Shown in pieces: positions 9,408 to 18,150 of a stretch of 64,000 bases of DNA (the first letter of the stretch is position 1; each line of letters begins with the position of its first letter). The notes beneath the pieces were generated by a model. That model was given only the letters and a program-made list of their open reading frames with translations, was not told the origin of the DNA and searched no databases. The DNA comes from Nonomuraea roseoviolacea subsp. carminata (lineage in GTDB: Bacteria > Actinomycetota > Actinomycetes > Streptosporangiales > Streptosporangiaceae): positions 8,841,001 to 8,905,000 of the forward strand of contig NZ_JAMZEC010000001.1 of NCBI RefSeq assembly GCF_024172185.1. Reading direction: 5' to 3'. A program made the position numbers and the translations under genes.

Positions 9408-10370
9408 ATGTCCACGCCCACCATGCGTGCCGTCAGCCAGCCCGCGTTCGGCGGCCCCGAGGTGCTGGAGCCGGTCCACGTGCCCCGTCCCGAGCCCCTG
9501 CCCACCGAGGTCCTGGTACGGGTGCGCGCCGCCGGCGTCAACCCGGTGGACTGGAAGACCCGCTCCGGGGGCGGCATGGCCGGGGTGCTCGGCCAGCCGC
9601 CGTTCATCCTCGGCTGGGACGTCTCCGGCGTGGTCGAGGAGGTCGGCTTCGGCGTGACCACCTGGAAGCCGGGCGACGAGGTGTACGGGATGCCGTGGTT
9701 CCCCCGCGCGGCCGGCGCCTACGCCGAGTACGTCACCGCGCCCTCCCGCCAGTTCGCCCGCAAGCCGGCCACGCTGGACCACGAGCACGCGGCCGCCGTG
9801 CCGCTGGCCGCCCTGACCGCCTGGCAGGCCCTGACCGACACGGCGGGCGTCCGGGCCGGGCAGCGGGTGCTGATCCACGCCGGCGCGGGCGGCGTCGGCC
9901 ACCTGGCCGTGCAGTTCGCCCGCCACCTGGGCGCGCACGTCGTCACGACGGCCCGCGCGGCCAAGCACGAGTGGCTGCGCAAGCTCGGCGCCGACGAGAC
10001 GATCGACTACACCACGACCCGCTTCGAGGACGCCGTGGCCGACGTGGACGTGGTCGTCGACCTGGTGGGCGACGGGCACGACGACACCAGCACCCGTTCG
10101 CTGAGGGTGCTGCGGCGCGGCGGCCTGCTCGTGGCGGTCCCGTCCGGAGTGTCTCCCGAGCTGGCCGAGCGGGCCGAGGCGGCGGGGGTACGGGCCACGC
10201 CGTTCCTGGTCGAGCCCGACGCGCCGGCGCTGGCCCGCATCGCCGGCCTCATCGACCAGGGCGAGGTCGCCGTCGAGGTGGAGGACGTCCTGCCGCTGGA
10301 GCAGGCCGCCGAGGCGCACCGGCGCGGCGAGGAGGGACGCACCCGGGGCAAGCTGGTCCTCACCGTCTGA
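9408..10370 (+). CDS. NADP-dependent quinone/zinc-type oxidoreductase
   Basis: Medium-chain dehydrogenase/reductase of the quinone oxidoreductase class, 320 aa. It has GroES-like N-terminal signatures (VRVRAAGVNPVDWKTRSG, GWDVSGVVEEVG, PGDEVYGM) and a Rossmann nucleotide site (RVLIHAGAGGVGHLAVQFARHLGA). No catalytic zinc cysteines are visible, as in zeta-crystallin-like enzymes. It reduces quinones or other electrophiles with NADPH (family knowledge). The ATG at 9408 follows GAGGAG. Its divergent HxlR partner suggests induction by electrophilic stress. Confidence 0.92.
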   Translation: MSTPTMRAVSQPAFGGPEVLEPVHVPRPEPLPTEVLVRVRAAGVNPVDWKTRSGGGMAGVLGQPPFILGWDVSGVVEEVGFGVTTWKPGDEVYGMPWFPRAAGAYAEYVTAPSRQFARKPATLDHEHAAAVPLAALTAWQALTDTAGVRAGQRVLIHAGAGGVGHLAVQFARHLGAHVVTTARAAKHEWLRKLGADETIDYTTTRFEDAVADVDVVVDLVGDGHDDTSTRSLRVLRRGGLLVAVPSGVSPELAERAEAAGVRATPFLVEPDAPALARIAGLIDQGEVAVEVEDVLPLEQAAEAHRRGEEGRTRGKLVLTV

Positions 10371-10412
10371 CCCGCCGCCGTGCCCCCAGGCGGGCGAAGG
10401 TGGACGGGGCGG

Positions 10413-11057
10413 TCAGGCGTCGAGGTAGCGCAGGATGGCCAGGACGCGGCGGCTGTAGCCGGGGTCGCGCGGCAGGTCGAGCTTGTCGGTGATGGCGTTG
10501 ATGTGCTTCTCGACCGTGCTGAGCGACACGTGCAGGCGCGCGGCGATCGCCGTGTTGACGTAGCCCTGGGCGAGGTGCCGCAGCACTTCCGTCTCGCGCG
10601 GGCTCAACCGGGACAGCGGGTCGGCGCGGACGGTGCGCGCCAGGAGCCGGCGGACCACCTCCGGGTCCACGACGGTGCCGCCCGCGTGCACCCGTCCGAG
10701 GGAGTCCAGGAAGTCGGCCACCTCCGAGACCCGGTCCTTGAGCAGGTAGCCGAGCCCCTCGGTACGGCCCCCGAGGAGGGTGGCCGCGTAGGTGGTCTCC
10801 ACGTACTGGGACAGGACGAGCACGGCCACGTCCGGGAGGCGTTCGCGGATCTCCAGCGCGGCCCGCAGCCCCTCGCCGGTGTGTGTCGGTGGCATGCGCA
10901 CGTCGACCACGGCCACGTCGGGGCGGTGCGCGCCGGCGGCGTCGAGCAACGCCGCGGCGTCGCCGACGGAGGCGACGACCTCGTGCCCGGCGTCCTCCAG
11001 CAGCCGGCTCAGGCCCTCGCGCAGCAGCACCGAGTCGTCGGCGAGGATCACCCGCAC
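10413..11057 (-). CDS. NarL/LuxR-type response regulator
   Basis: Two-domain regulator of 214 aa. The receiver domain has acidic residues in VILADDSVLL, the phospho-acceptor in VAVVDVRMPP and the conserved Lys in YLLKDRV. The C-terminal LuxR HTH reads LSPRETEVLRHLAQGYVNTAIAARL and VSLSTVEKHINAITDKLDL. It starts at GTG 11057, overlapping the last codons of the histidine kinase gene by 10 bp, so the pair is co-translated. Last gene of a four-gene unit with the ABC transporter. Confidence 0.93.
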   Translation of the reverse strand: MRVILADDSVLLREGLSRLLEDAGHEVVASVGDAAALLDAAGAHRPDVAVVDVRMPPTHTGEGLRAALEIRERLPDVAVLVLSQYVETTYAATLLGGRTEGLGYLLKDRVSEVADFLDSLGRVHAGGTVVDPEVVRRLLARTVRADPLSRLSPRETEVLRHLAQGYVNTAIAARLHVSLSTVEKHINAITDKLDLPRDPGYSRRVLAILRYLDA

Positions 11058-12211
11058 GGCGCCTGCCTGGGCAGTGTCGCCGCGATCGTGGTCGGCCCGC
11101 CCGGCGGGCTGTCGACGGTGAACGTCCCGTCCAGCGCCAGGACCCGCCTGGCCAGGCCGGACAGCCCGCCGCCCGCGGGGTCGGCGCCGCCGGCGCCGTC
11201 GTCGGAGATCGCCACACTCACCGTCTCCTCCTCCTCGGTCAGCACGACGAGGACGTCGTGCGCGCCCGCGTGCTTGACCGCGTTGGTGATCGCCTCGCGG
11301 GCGACGAAGTACAGGGCCGTCTCGACCTCGCGCACCGGCCGGGCGGCCAGCCCGTAGTGCACGGTCACCGGTACGCCCGCCCGCTCGGCCACGCCCGTGA
11401 GCGCGGCGCGCAGGCCCAGCTCGTCCAGGGCGGTCGGGTAGATCCGCCAGGCCACGCTGCGCAGCTCGTCCAGGAGCCGGCGCGACTCGGTGTGGGCCTG
11501 GGCGACCAGTTCGCCGGTCCGGGCGGGGTCGGCGGCGTGCCGGGCCCGGCCGAGCAGCATGGCCAGCGCCACGCCCCGCTGCTGGACGCCGTCGTGCAGG
11601 TCGCGTTCGATCCTGCGTCGTTCGTCGTCCACGGCGTGGACGATGCCGGAGCGGGTCGCGGTCAGCTCGGCGATGCGCCTGCGCATCAGCTCCTGCCGGC
11701 CCGGCCCGAGGAAGTGGCCGGCCAGGCGGCGCTCGGCGGCGCCGGCGGCGAGCGCCGCGGGCACGGTCAGCGCCAGCAGGAGCGCCGCGGTGACCAGCCC
11801 GACGACGCCGCTGTCGGTGACCATCCGCACACCGGGCAGGTTGACGGCCACGGCCTCGCCCTGCCCGGTGGCCAGGGCCCACAGCCCGCCGGCCAGGAGC
11901 AGGCCGGACAGGAACAGCCCGGCCGCGAACGCGTACCCCAGCACGGCGCCCAGGGCGGCGCGGGCGGCGAGGAAGCCGTAACCGCCGCCCGCCGGGTCGG
12001 TGTCGTGGCCGAGCCAGCGGGCGAGGCGGGCCCGCTCCAGCGACAGCAGCCGGGCCAGGCCGCGGGCGGCGACGGGCCGCGCGGGCGGGAGCAGCCGGGC
12101 CGGGACGGCCACGCAGAGGAAGGCCAGCTCCACGAGCCCGAGGGCGGCGCCCGCGAGCACCCCGGCCAACGTCCGCGCGACCCGATGACCTGACACTGCG
12201 GTACCTGACAC
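11048..12211 (-). CDS. sensor histidine kinase (HisKA_3 / NarL-partner type)
   Basis: A 387-aa membrane kinase. Hydrophobic helices span residues 13-50, 85-115 and 133-160. The dimerisation motif ERDLHDGVQQR has the phospho-accepting His near residue 206, and the HATPase_c domain has the N-box REAITNAVKHA and glycine-rich SDDGAGGADPAGGGLSGLARR. It probably autophosphorylates and passes phosphate to the regulator whose gene overlaps its 3' end. It lies 9 bp after the ABC permease gene, so the likely signal is what that transporter handles (inference). Confidence 0.9.
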   Translation of the reverse strand: MSGTAVSGHRVARTLAGVLAGAALGLVELAFLCVAVPARLLPPARPVAARGLARLLSLERARLARWLGHDTDPAGGGYGFLAARAALGAVLGYAFAAGLFLSGLLLAGGLWALATGQGEAVAVNLPGVRMVTDSGVVGLVTAALLLALTVPAALAAGAAERRLAGHFLGPGRQELMRRRIAELTATRSGIVHAVDDERRRIERDLHDGVQQRGVALAMLLGRARHAADPARTGELVAQAHTESRRLLDELRSVAWRIYPTALDELGLRAALTGVAERAGVPVTVHYGLAARPVREVETALYFVAREAITNAVKHAGAHDVLVVLTEEEETVSVAISDDGAGGADPAGGGLSGLARRVLALDGTFTVDSPPGGPTTIAATLPRQAPCG

Positions 12212-12220
12212 GGCCGCAGT

Positions 12221-13153
12221 CTAGGCGTCGCGCCGGCGCAGCACCGCGTGGCCCACGGCCAGCGCCGCCGCCGTCCAGCCCACCAGCCAGGCCAGCCCCT
12301 CCCCCGCCGGGTACGGCATCGGGCCGCCGGTGATGGTGTCGGCGCTCTCCATGAAGGCGAGCCCGGCGAACAGCGGCATGCGCAACGACGCCTCCACCGC
12401 CGCGGAGCCGCCCGTCATCAGCAGGATCATCGGCGCGCCCATGAGCAGCATGAACACCACGCTCAGCGTTCCGGCGGCGCTGCGCACGGCGGCGCCCACG
12501 CCGACGGTCATCACCGACACCAGGGCGAAGAACAGGCCCATGCGCAGGAGGTCGAGCGCCGTCCGGGCCGGGGGCAGCGCCACGCGGGCGCCGAACACGT
12601 CGGCGGACAGCACCGCGGAGACGGCCCCGGTCGCCGCCGCACCGGACAGCACCCCCGCCACGGCCACGACCGGCGCCACCACCAGCGCCTTCGCGGCGAG
12701 CACCCGGCCGCGGACGGGCACGGCCTGGAGCGTGGCCCAGATGCCGCGCGAGGCGTACTCCGAGGTGATCACCAGTGTCGCCATCGCGGCCAGCGCGAAC
12801 GGGACGAGCGCCGCGGCCGACACCACGGGCCCGCTGGCGGTGACGCGCGCACCCCCGGCGCCCGCGCGGGCCAGGTCGGTGGCCTCGCCGGCGCCGACCG
12901 TCACCGCGCCGAGCACCAGCAGGGCCGCCGCGCCGGCCAGGCACCACCAGGTGGAGCGGACCGACCACAGCTTCACCCACTCGGCGCCGACCGCCCGGCC
13001 CAGCAGCACGAGCCGCGTCGGGCGGTCCGCCCGGCCCAGCAGCGCGAGCCCCGTCGGGCGGTCCGCCCGGCCCAGCAGCGCGAGCCGTGTCGGGCGGTCC
13101 GCCGCCGCCCGCTCGCCGTGGCCTCCCCTTGTCGTGTGTCGCTCCACGTTCAC
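12221..13153 (-). CDS. ABC transporter permease (ABC-2 type)
   Basis: A 310-aa membrane protein with about six helices (WWCLAGAAALLVLGAVTVG, VPFALAAMATLVITSEYASRG, VVAPVVAVAGVLSGAAATG, ALVSVMTVGVGAAVRSAAG, LSVVFMLLMGAPMILLM, LAWLVGWTAAALAVGHAVL). ITSEYASRGIWATLQ is typical of ABC-2 permeases. The GTG start at 13153 overlaps the ATPase stop as GTGA. Oddity: before the first helix, three 12-aa units (ADRPTRLALLGR and variants, 36 bp each) extend the N-terminus. Confidence 0.9.
   Translation of the reverse strand: MNVERHTTRGGHGERAAADRPTRLALLGRADRPTGLALLGRADRPTRLVLLGRAVGAEWVKLWSVRSTWWCLAGAAALLVLGAVTVGAGEATDLARAGAGGARVTASGPVVSAAALVPFALAAMATLVITSEYASRGIWATLQAVPVRGRVLAAKALVVAPVVAVAGVLSGAAATGAVSAVLSADVFGARVALPPARTALDLLRMGLFFALVSVMTVGVGAAVRSAAGTLSVVFMLLMGAPMILLMTGGSAAVEASLRMPLFAGLAFMESADTITGGPMPYPAGEGLAWLVGWTAAALAVGHAVLRRRDA
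12994..13107 (-). repeat. in-frame 36-bp repeat at the permease N-terminus
   Basis: Three near-identical 36-bp units encode ADRPTRLALLGR, ADRPTGLALLGR and ADRPTRLVLLGR ahead of the conserved AEWVKLWSVRSTWWC. The length is a multiple of three and keeps the frame. This segment is not part of the ABC-2 fold and looks like a local expansion. Confidence 0.85.
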
Positions 13154-14064
13154 GCCTTCGCCTCCCCGGTCGCGTACTCCACGCTGCCGGCCGTCAGCTC
13201 CTGGTAGGCCTGCTCCAGCGACGCCTCGCGGGTGCGCAGCTCGTGCAGCCGGATGCCCGCCTCGTACGCGAGGTCGCCGACGCGCTCGATCGTGACGCCG
13301 GTCGCGACCAGCTCGTTCTCGCCCAGGCGCTCCACCGTGACGCCTGCCGCGACCAGCCGCGCGGACAGCTCGTCCGCGTGCGGCGTGCGGACGGCCACGG
13401 CCGTCAGGGCGCTGCCGGCTATCACCTCGGCCAGCGGCGCGTCCATGATGAGCCGCCCCCTGCCGATCACGACGAGATGGTCGGCGGTGAGCTGCATCTC
13501 GCTCATCAGGTGGCTGGAGACGAACACCGTGCGCCCCTCGCCGGCCAGCGAGCGCATCAGGTGACGCACCCAGCGCACGCCTTCGGGGTCGAGGCCGTTG
13601 ACGGGCTCGTCGAACATCAGCACCTCGGGGTCGCCGAGCAGCGCGGCAGCGATGCCGAGCCGCTGGCTCATGCCCAGCGACAGCGCCCCCGCCCGCCGAC
13701 GCGCTCCCTCCGCCATGCCGACCCGTTCCAGGACCTCCGCCACCCGGCCGCGCGCGATGCCGTTGCTGCGCGCCAGCGCCGTCAGGTGCGCGTACCCGCT
13801 CCTGCCGGGGTGCAGCGCCCGCGCGTCCAGCATCGCGCCGACCGTCCGCAGCGGGTTCCTGAGCCGGTGGTACGGGACGCCGCCGATCAGCGCGGTGCCC
13901 GCCGTGGGTCGGTCGAGGCCCAGGACGAGGCGCATCGTCGTCGACTTGCCCGCGCCGTTGGGTCCGAGGAAGCCCGTCACGGCGCCGGGCCTGACCTCCA
14001 GCGACAGGTCCTCCACGGCCGTGCGGTCCCCGTAGCGCTTGCACAATCCCCTGAGACTGATCAC
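13150..14064 (-). CDS. ABC transporter ATP-binding protein
   Basis: A 304-aa ATPase with Walker A FLGPNGAGKSTTMRLVLGL, signature LSLGMSQRLGIAAALLG, Walker B VLMFDEPVNGLDPEG and H-loop VFVSSHLMSEM. The long C-terminal extension after the core (TPHADELSARLVAAGVTVER) is usual in the DrrA/bacitracin-export type. It energises the permease encoded next, with a GTGA overlap. Together with the two downstream two-component genes it forms a four-gene unit, typical of drug or peptide sensing/export modules. Confidence 0.94.
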   Translation of the reverse strand: MISLRGLCKRYGDRTAVEDLSLEVRPGAVTGFLGPNGAGKSTTMRLVLGLDRPTAGTALIGGVPYHRLRNPLRTVGAMLDARALHPGRSGYAHLTALARSNGIARGRVAEVLERVGMAEGARRRAGALSLGMSQRLGIAAALLGDPEVLMFDEPVNGLDPEGVRWVRHLMRSLAGEGRTVFVSSHLMSEMQLTADHLVVIGRGRLIMDAPLAEVIAGSALTAVAVRTPHADELSARLVAAGVTVERLGENELVATGVTIERVGDLAYEAGIRLHELRTREASLEQAYQELTAGSVEYATGEAKA

Positions 14065-14163
14065 ACCGGCTGAGGCTAGGCGGCCGTCCGGGCGGCGACC
14101 ATGGTGGCGAACCGCCGTCCTCGATGGCGGAAACCCGTAAAGCGGCGCCCCCCCGGCGGGCGG

Positions 14164-15579
14164 TCAGCGGGATGGGCCGGCCAGGGCGCCGGTGCGCGGG
14201 GTCACCCGGCAGTTGGTGTGGAGGTACCGCGCGGCCCCGTCCTCGAAGTCGTAGATCGCGACCGTCTGCGTGTCCTCGAGCGGATCGTCCGAGGGCATCA
14301 GGAAGTGCGTCTCGCTCACCGGGAGCAGGTCGTGGGTGACCCGCTCCGGCCTGCCGGTGAACCGGGCGGTCATCGGGTCCGTGACGAGGGTGAGCCGGAG
14401 CCGCCCGCCTTCGGCGTGGACCTCGTGGCGGGAGCCGGGCCGCTCGTAGACGCCCTCGTACCTGGACGGGTCGAGCCGCAGCGACGGATCGGGCTCGGGC
14501 AGGTCCGGGATGGTGACCGCGCCGAGGTCCGACAGGATCTCGTCGAACACCTTCTTGTAGAAGCTCTCGCGGGGTCCGCCGTTCGTCAGCATCGTGAGGG
14601 CGATGCCGGAGTCGGGCAGGATCCGCAGGCGGGCGTTCTGGCCGATGGTGCTGCCGTCGTGGGCGTACACGGTCTCGCCGTGCCAGTCGCACACGACGAG
14701 CCCGAGGCCCCACTCCGGCCCGAACATGTACGGGTCGGGCACGGCGACGCGGGAGGTCATCATCTCCCGCACCCCCTCGGCCGAGACGATCCGCGTGCCG
14801 TCGGCCGCCCTGCCCTCGTGCAGCAGGACGTGCGCCAGCGCGAGCACCTCGGCGACGGTGGAGGTGAGGTTGCCGCCGGGCCCGAAGGCGCGGGGCAGAT
14901 GGCTCAGCGGCGAGACGATCGGCCCCTCGTCGAGCGAGCGCACGATGTGTCCCGTCGCGGCCCGCTCCGGGTCCACGTCCTCGTGCCGGCTGCTGGTGGC
15001 CGTCAGCCCGAGGGGGCCGAAGAGGCGGTCGCGCATGACGGCGTCCCACCCCTTGCCGTCGACCACCTCCATGACGCGGGCGAGGATCGCGTAGCCGAGG
15101 GCCGCGCTGTAGCCGTGGGTGCGGCCGAGGGGGTGGACCTGGGGCGCTCCGGCGATGTTCGCCACCATGCGGGCGTAGACGTCGTCGCCCTCGCCGGGGT
15201 CGCCGTAGTCCTCCTCGATGCCGTTGGTGTGGTTGAGCAGGTGGCGCGGCGTGACCTCGGCGGTGGTCACGGGGTCGGCGACCGCGAACTCGGGCAGGTA
15301 GGAGCGCACCGGCTCGTCCAGCCCGGCCCTGCCCTCGTCGACGAGTTGCATGAACGCGAGGGCGGTCCAGGTCTTGGTCAGGGAGCCGAGCTGGTAGACG
15401 GTGCCGGTCGTCGCCGGCTCGCCCGTCAGCACGTTCGTGACGCCGGCGGCGAGGCCGGTGACCCGCCCGTCATGGAGCACGCCGATCGCCGCGCTCGGGA
15501 TCCGGTACTCGGCCAGGAGCTCGGTGACCCGTCCCCGGACCCGTTCCACGTCCCATGTCTCTGCCATCGGGGCCGTCAC
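14164..15579 (-). CDS. serine hydrolase, beta-lactamase class C / D-Ala-D-Ala peptidase fold
   Basis: A 471-aa penicillin-binding-protein-like hydrolase. The catalytic SxxK is in YQLGSLTKTWTALAF and the second motif is at HGYSAALGYAILARV (Tyr-Ser-Ala). A C-terminal ~110-residue domain resembles lipocalin-like tails of esterase-type family members. There is no signal peptide, so a cytoplasmic esterase or peptidase is possible. The GTG start at 15579 (ATG 12 bp further in) lies 4 bp after the stop of the small upstream gene, so the two are one operon. Confidence 0.88.
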   Translation of the reverse strand: MTAPMAETWDVERVRGRVTELLAEYRIPSAAIGVLHDGRVTGLAAGVTNVLTGEPATTGTVYQLGSLTKTWTALAFMQLVDEGRAGLDEPVRSYLPEFAVADPVTTAEVTPRHLLNHTNGIEEDYGDPGEGDDVYARMVANIAGAPQVHPLGRTHGYSAALGYAILARVMEVVDGKGWDAVMRDRLFGPLGLTATSSRHEDVDPERAATGHIVRSLDEGPIVSPLSHLPRAFGPGGNLTSTVAEVLALAHVLLHEGRAADGTRIVSAEGVREMMTSRVAVPDPYMFGPEWGLGLVVCDWHGETVYAHDGSTIGQNARLRILPDSGIALTMLTNGGPRESFYKKVFDEILSDLGAVTIPDLPEPDPSLRLDPSRYEGVYERPGSRHEVHAEGGRLRLTLVTDPMTARFTGRPERVTHDLLPVSETHFLMPSDDPLEDTQTVAIYDFEDGAARYLHTNCRVTPRTGALAGPSR

Positions 15580-15583
15580 CCGG

Positions 15584-15844
15584 CTACTTCTTGGGGAGGC
15601 CGACCGCGTTGGCGGCGTCGGCCTCGAAGTACTCCGTCACGGCGAAGGGGCCGGTGGGCCCCTCGAAGAGGTCCCGGACGCCGTCGATCGAGTCGTGGAC
15701 GACGACGTTCACCGCCTTCGTGCCGTCGCCGCTGGCCACGGCCAGGACCCACCGGGCGCCCTTGGGCAGCCGGCCGTACGCCTCCTTGAGCGCGGCCCAG
15801 AACCCGTCACCGTCGGAGATCGTGGAGATCGCCATCACGTGCAT
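15584..15844 (-). CDS. small conserved-type protein of unknown function (86 aa)
   Basis: The start is taken at ATG 15844 after GAGGAAG; the protein begins MHVMAISTISDGDGFW. It is soluble, alpha/beta in appearance (ALKEAYGRLPKGARWVLAVASGDGTKAVNVVVHDSIDGVRDLFEG) and ends in EYFEADAANAVGLPKK. The pattern resembles small ferredoxin-like/dabb-fold stress proteins, but no family is claimed. It is the first gene of an operon with the serine hydrolase and is divergent from the GbsR-like regulator, probably its controller. Confidence 0.7.
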   Translation of the reverse strand: MHVMAISTISDGDGFWAALKEAYGRLPKGARWVLAVASGDGTKAVNVVVHDSIDGVRDLFEGPTGPFAVTEYFEADAANAVGLPKK

Positions 15845-15962
15845 CGTCGCTTCCTCCTCTGACGCTTTCCCCGGCGTTTCCGGGTGACGAAAAGCTACAT
15901 TGCGTTTCCTCAATCGTCAACGTATCGGAGAAGGTTGAGCGACGTTTTCGCAGGTAGATACA

Positions 15963-16021
15963 TATAATCGTTGCAATCGCCTTGTCGGGTAATGCAACCG
16001 GCGCACGCCGTCCGTTGCAAT
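15963..16021. promoter_or_regulatory. promoter with three TTGCA-type half-sites
   Basis: A consensus -10 TATAAT lies at 15963-15968 on the plus strand. Around it are TTGCAAT (15971), AATGCAAC (15991, inverted) and GTTGCAAT (16014). The same GTTGCA half-sites occur ahead of the paralogous regulator near 40780, so they are a good operator candidate for this regulator family. Confidence 0.5.
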
Positions 16022-16068
16022 AGAGTGTGGATGAACGCGACCCCGTCCACCCCGCAGGAGGCCGGCCG

Positions 16069-17010
16069 ATGCCCGGAGCCCGACTCACCCACGAGGACCG
16101 CCGGATGATCGCGGCCTGGCTCGCCGAAGGGCTCGGATACGCCGAGATCGCCCGGCGCCTCGGCAGGCCGACCTCCACGATCAGCCGGGAGGTGGCCCGC
16201 AACGGCCTGCACGGCGGCTACCTCGCCGACCGCGCCCAGCAGGCCGCCGGACGGCGCGCCCGCCGGCGCGGACCGGTCGGCGGGCCGGACGCGGAGCCGC
16301 CGATCGACGGCCGGCCGTCCGAGGAGGTGCGCGGCTACGTGGACGAGCTGGCGACCCTGCTGGCGGGCACCGGCCTGACCCGGATGGCCTCCCGGGTGTT
16401 CGCCTGCCTGATCACCTCCGACGCGGGGAGCCTGACGGCCGCCGAGCTGGTACGCCGGCTCCAGGTCAGCCCGGCGTCGGTGTCCAAGGCCATCGCCGCC
16501 CTGGAGGCGATCGAGCTGCTCCGGCGCGAGCCCGACTCCCGGGGGCGGCGCGAGCGGTACGTCGTCGGCGACGACGTCTGGCGCCGGGCCTGGCGGGCCG
16601 ACACCGGCGCGCACGCCGAGGTGGCCAAGGCCGCCCGGCGCGGCGCCGGCGTCTTCGGCGCCGGCACGCCGGCCGCGATCCGGCTGGAGCGGATGGGCCG
16701 GTTCTTCGCCCAGATCAGCGAGCAGATGGACGGCGGCGATCTCACCGAGGCCCTCGTGCTCGACGTGCTGACGGTGCTCGCCGCGCTGGTGCACGCCGGC
16801 CGGCCGCTCACCGGGGACGAGCTGGCCGCGGCGCTGGACTGGCCGCGCGGGCGGCTCGCCGCCGCCGTGGACGCGGTCGGGCGCCGCCCGATCATCGCCG
16901 ACCCGCTCGCGCTGGAGCGCACCGGGTCCGGCGCGTACACCATCATGGCGCGGCCGGACCGCCTCAGCCCGGCCCAGCGCGCGGCCCTGAGCAAGCCCCG
17001 GACCGCCTGA
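16069..17010 (+). CDS. GbsR/MarR-like regulator with N-terminal IS30-type HTH (paralogue 1)
   Basis: A 313-aa DNA-binding protein. Residues 5-45 form an HTH_38-like motif as in IS30 transposases (LTHEDRRMIAAWLAEGLGYAEIARRLGRPTSTISREV). A MarR/GbsR-type winged helix follows (MASRVFACLITSDAGSLTAAELVRRLQVSPASVSKAI, LEAIELLRREPDSRGRRERYVVGDDVW). ATG 16069 has AGGAGG seven bases upstream. It is divergent from the 86-aa protein/serine hydrolase operon. The gene's last 30 bases are the first unit of a 44-bp tandem repeat. A paralogue of the same architecture is encoded at 40025-40732. Confidence 0.88.
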   Translation: MPGARLTHEDRRMIAAWLAEGLGYAEIARRLGRPTSTISREVARNGLHGGYLADRAQQAAGRRARRRGPVGGPDAEPPIDGRPSEEVRGYVDELATLLAGTGLTRMASRVFACLITSDAGSLTAAELVRRLQVSPASVSKAIAALEAIELLRREPDSRGRRERYVVGDDVWRRAWRADTGAHAEVAKAARRGAGVFGAGTPAAIRLERMGRFFAQISEQMDGGDLTEALVLDVLTVLAALVHAGRPLTGDELAAALDWPRGRLAAAVDAVGRRPIIADPLALERTGSGAYTIMARPDRLSPAQRAALSKPRTA

Positions 17011-17112
17011 GCCCCGCCCGACATGCGGCCCTGAGCAAGCCCCGGACCGCCTGAGCCCCGCCCGACATGCGGCCCTGAGCAAGCCCCGGACCGCCTGAGC
17101 CCCGCCCGGCAC
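16981..17112. repeat. 44-bp tandem repeat spanning a stop codon
   Basis: Three copies of a 44-bp unit (beginning GCGGCCCTGAGCAAGCCCCG) start at 16981, 17025 and 17069; the last is slightly diverged. The first copy contains the final ten codons and TGA of the GbsR-like gene, so the coding end has been duplicated twice downstream. The length is not a multiple of three. The array fills most of the gap to the next gene. Confidence 0.92.
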
Positions 17113-17181
17113 GCGGCCGCCCTACGCCAAGTCTCGTGCCGCTAGCCTTGGTCCCGCACCGGCCAGACGAGAGGCTCCCCC

Positions 17182-18003
17182 ATGACCGTTCCCGACGTGT
17201 CGGCGCTGCGCGAAGGCACGCGCCTGCGCGCCGCCGCCCGCCCCCGAGGGCCCGAGCTGGCCCGCGTGGAGGACCTGAGCGGTCCGGGCGGGCTGCCGCT
17301 GCGCCACTACCGGCCGTCGGAGCAGGGCCGCCCGTTGGTGGTGTTCGCCCACGGCGGGGCCTTCGTCATCGGCGACCTCGACACCCACGACCGCACCTGC
17401 CGGCGCATCGCCGCCGCCTGCGACGTCGAGGTCATGGCGGTCGACTACCGGCGCGCTCCCGAGCACCCGTACCCGGCGGCCGTCGAGGACGTGGCGGCGG
17501 TGCTGCGCTGGGCGCGGCCCGCGGCGGTGGCCGGGGACAGCGCCGGAGGCTACCTGGCGACCATGGCGTGCCTGCGGCTGCGCGACGCGGGCGAGCCGCT
17601 GCCCGCCCTGCAGATCCTCATCTGCCCCAACACCGACCTGACGCTCTCGCAGCCGAGCGTCGCCGAGAAGGGCTCAGGACACTCGCTGGACGCGGACTTC
17701 CTCCAGTGGGCCGTCGCGCTGTGGACGCCCGATCCGGCCGACCGCGCGCACGCCAGCCCGCTGCTGACCGCCGACCTGTCCGGCATGCCGGACGCGATCG
17801 TCGTGACCGCCGAGCACGACGCGCTGCGCGACGAGGGCGACGCCTACGCCCGCCGGCTGGCGGAGGCCGGCGCGCTCGTGCGGCACCGGCAGGAGCCGGG
17901 CCTGGAGCACGGCTTCATCCAGAACATGGACCTGACCTCGGCCGAGGCCGCCGCCGCCCACGACCGCCTGTTCGGCGACATCGCCGCCCTGATCCACCGG
18001 TGA
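17182..18003 (+). CDS. alpha/beta hydrolase, hormone-sensitive-lipase type esterase
   Basis: A 273-aa esterase with the HSL-family oxyanion motif VVFAHGGAFVIGDLDTHD, DYRRAPEHPYPAAVED and the nucleophile elbow AVAGDSAGGYLA. The acidic residue lies in VTAEHDALRDEGD and the histidine in EPGLEHGF, giving a full triad. Hydrolyses short acyl esters (family knowledge). ATG 17182 follows GAGAGG. It is convergent with the TetR gene; the intergenic gap is filled by 27-bp repeats. Confidence 0.92.
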   Translation: MTVPDVSALREGTRLRAAARPRGPELARVEDLSGPGGLPLRHYRPSEQGRPLVVFAHGGAFVIGDLDTHDRTCRRIAAACDVEVMAVDYRRAPEHPYPAAVEDVAAVLRWARPAAVAGDSAGGYLATMACLRLRDAGEPLPALQILICPNTDLTLSQPSVAEKGSGHSLDADFLQWAVALWTPDPADRAHASPLLTADLSGMPDAIVVTAEHDALRDEGDAYARRLAEAGALVRHRQEPGLEHGFIQNMDLTSAEAAAAHDRLFGDIAALIHR

Positions 18004-18015
18004 GCGCGGACCGCC

Positions 18016-18150
18016 GGCAGGCCGGCCCCGGGACGGACCACCGGGAGGCCGGTCCCCGGACGGGCCACCAGGAAGCCGGTCCCCGGATGGACCGCCAGAA
18101 GGCCGGTCCCCGGACGGGCCGCTAGGAGTCCGGTCCCCGGACGGACTGCC
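18016..18150. repeat. five 27-bp tandem units running into the TetR 3' end
   Basis: Units start at 18016, 18043, 18070, 18097 and 18124, each with the core GGCCGGTCCCCGGACGG. The last unit lies in the final nine codons of the convergent TetR gene and the fourth carries part of its stop codon. The unit is a multiple of three. The array occupies the whole gap between the two convergent genes. Confidence 0.9.
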
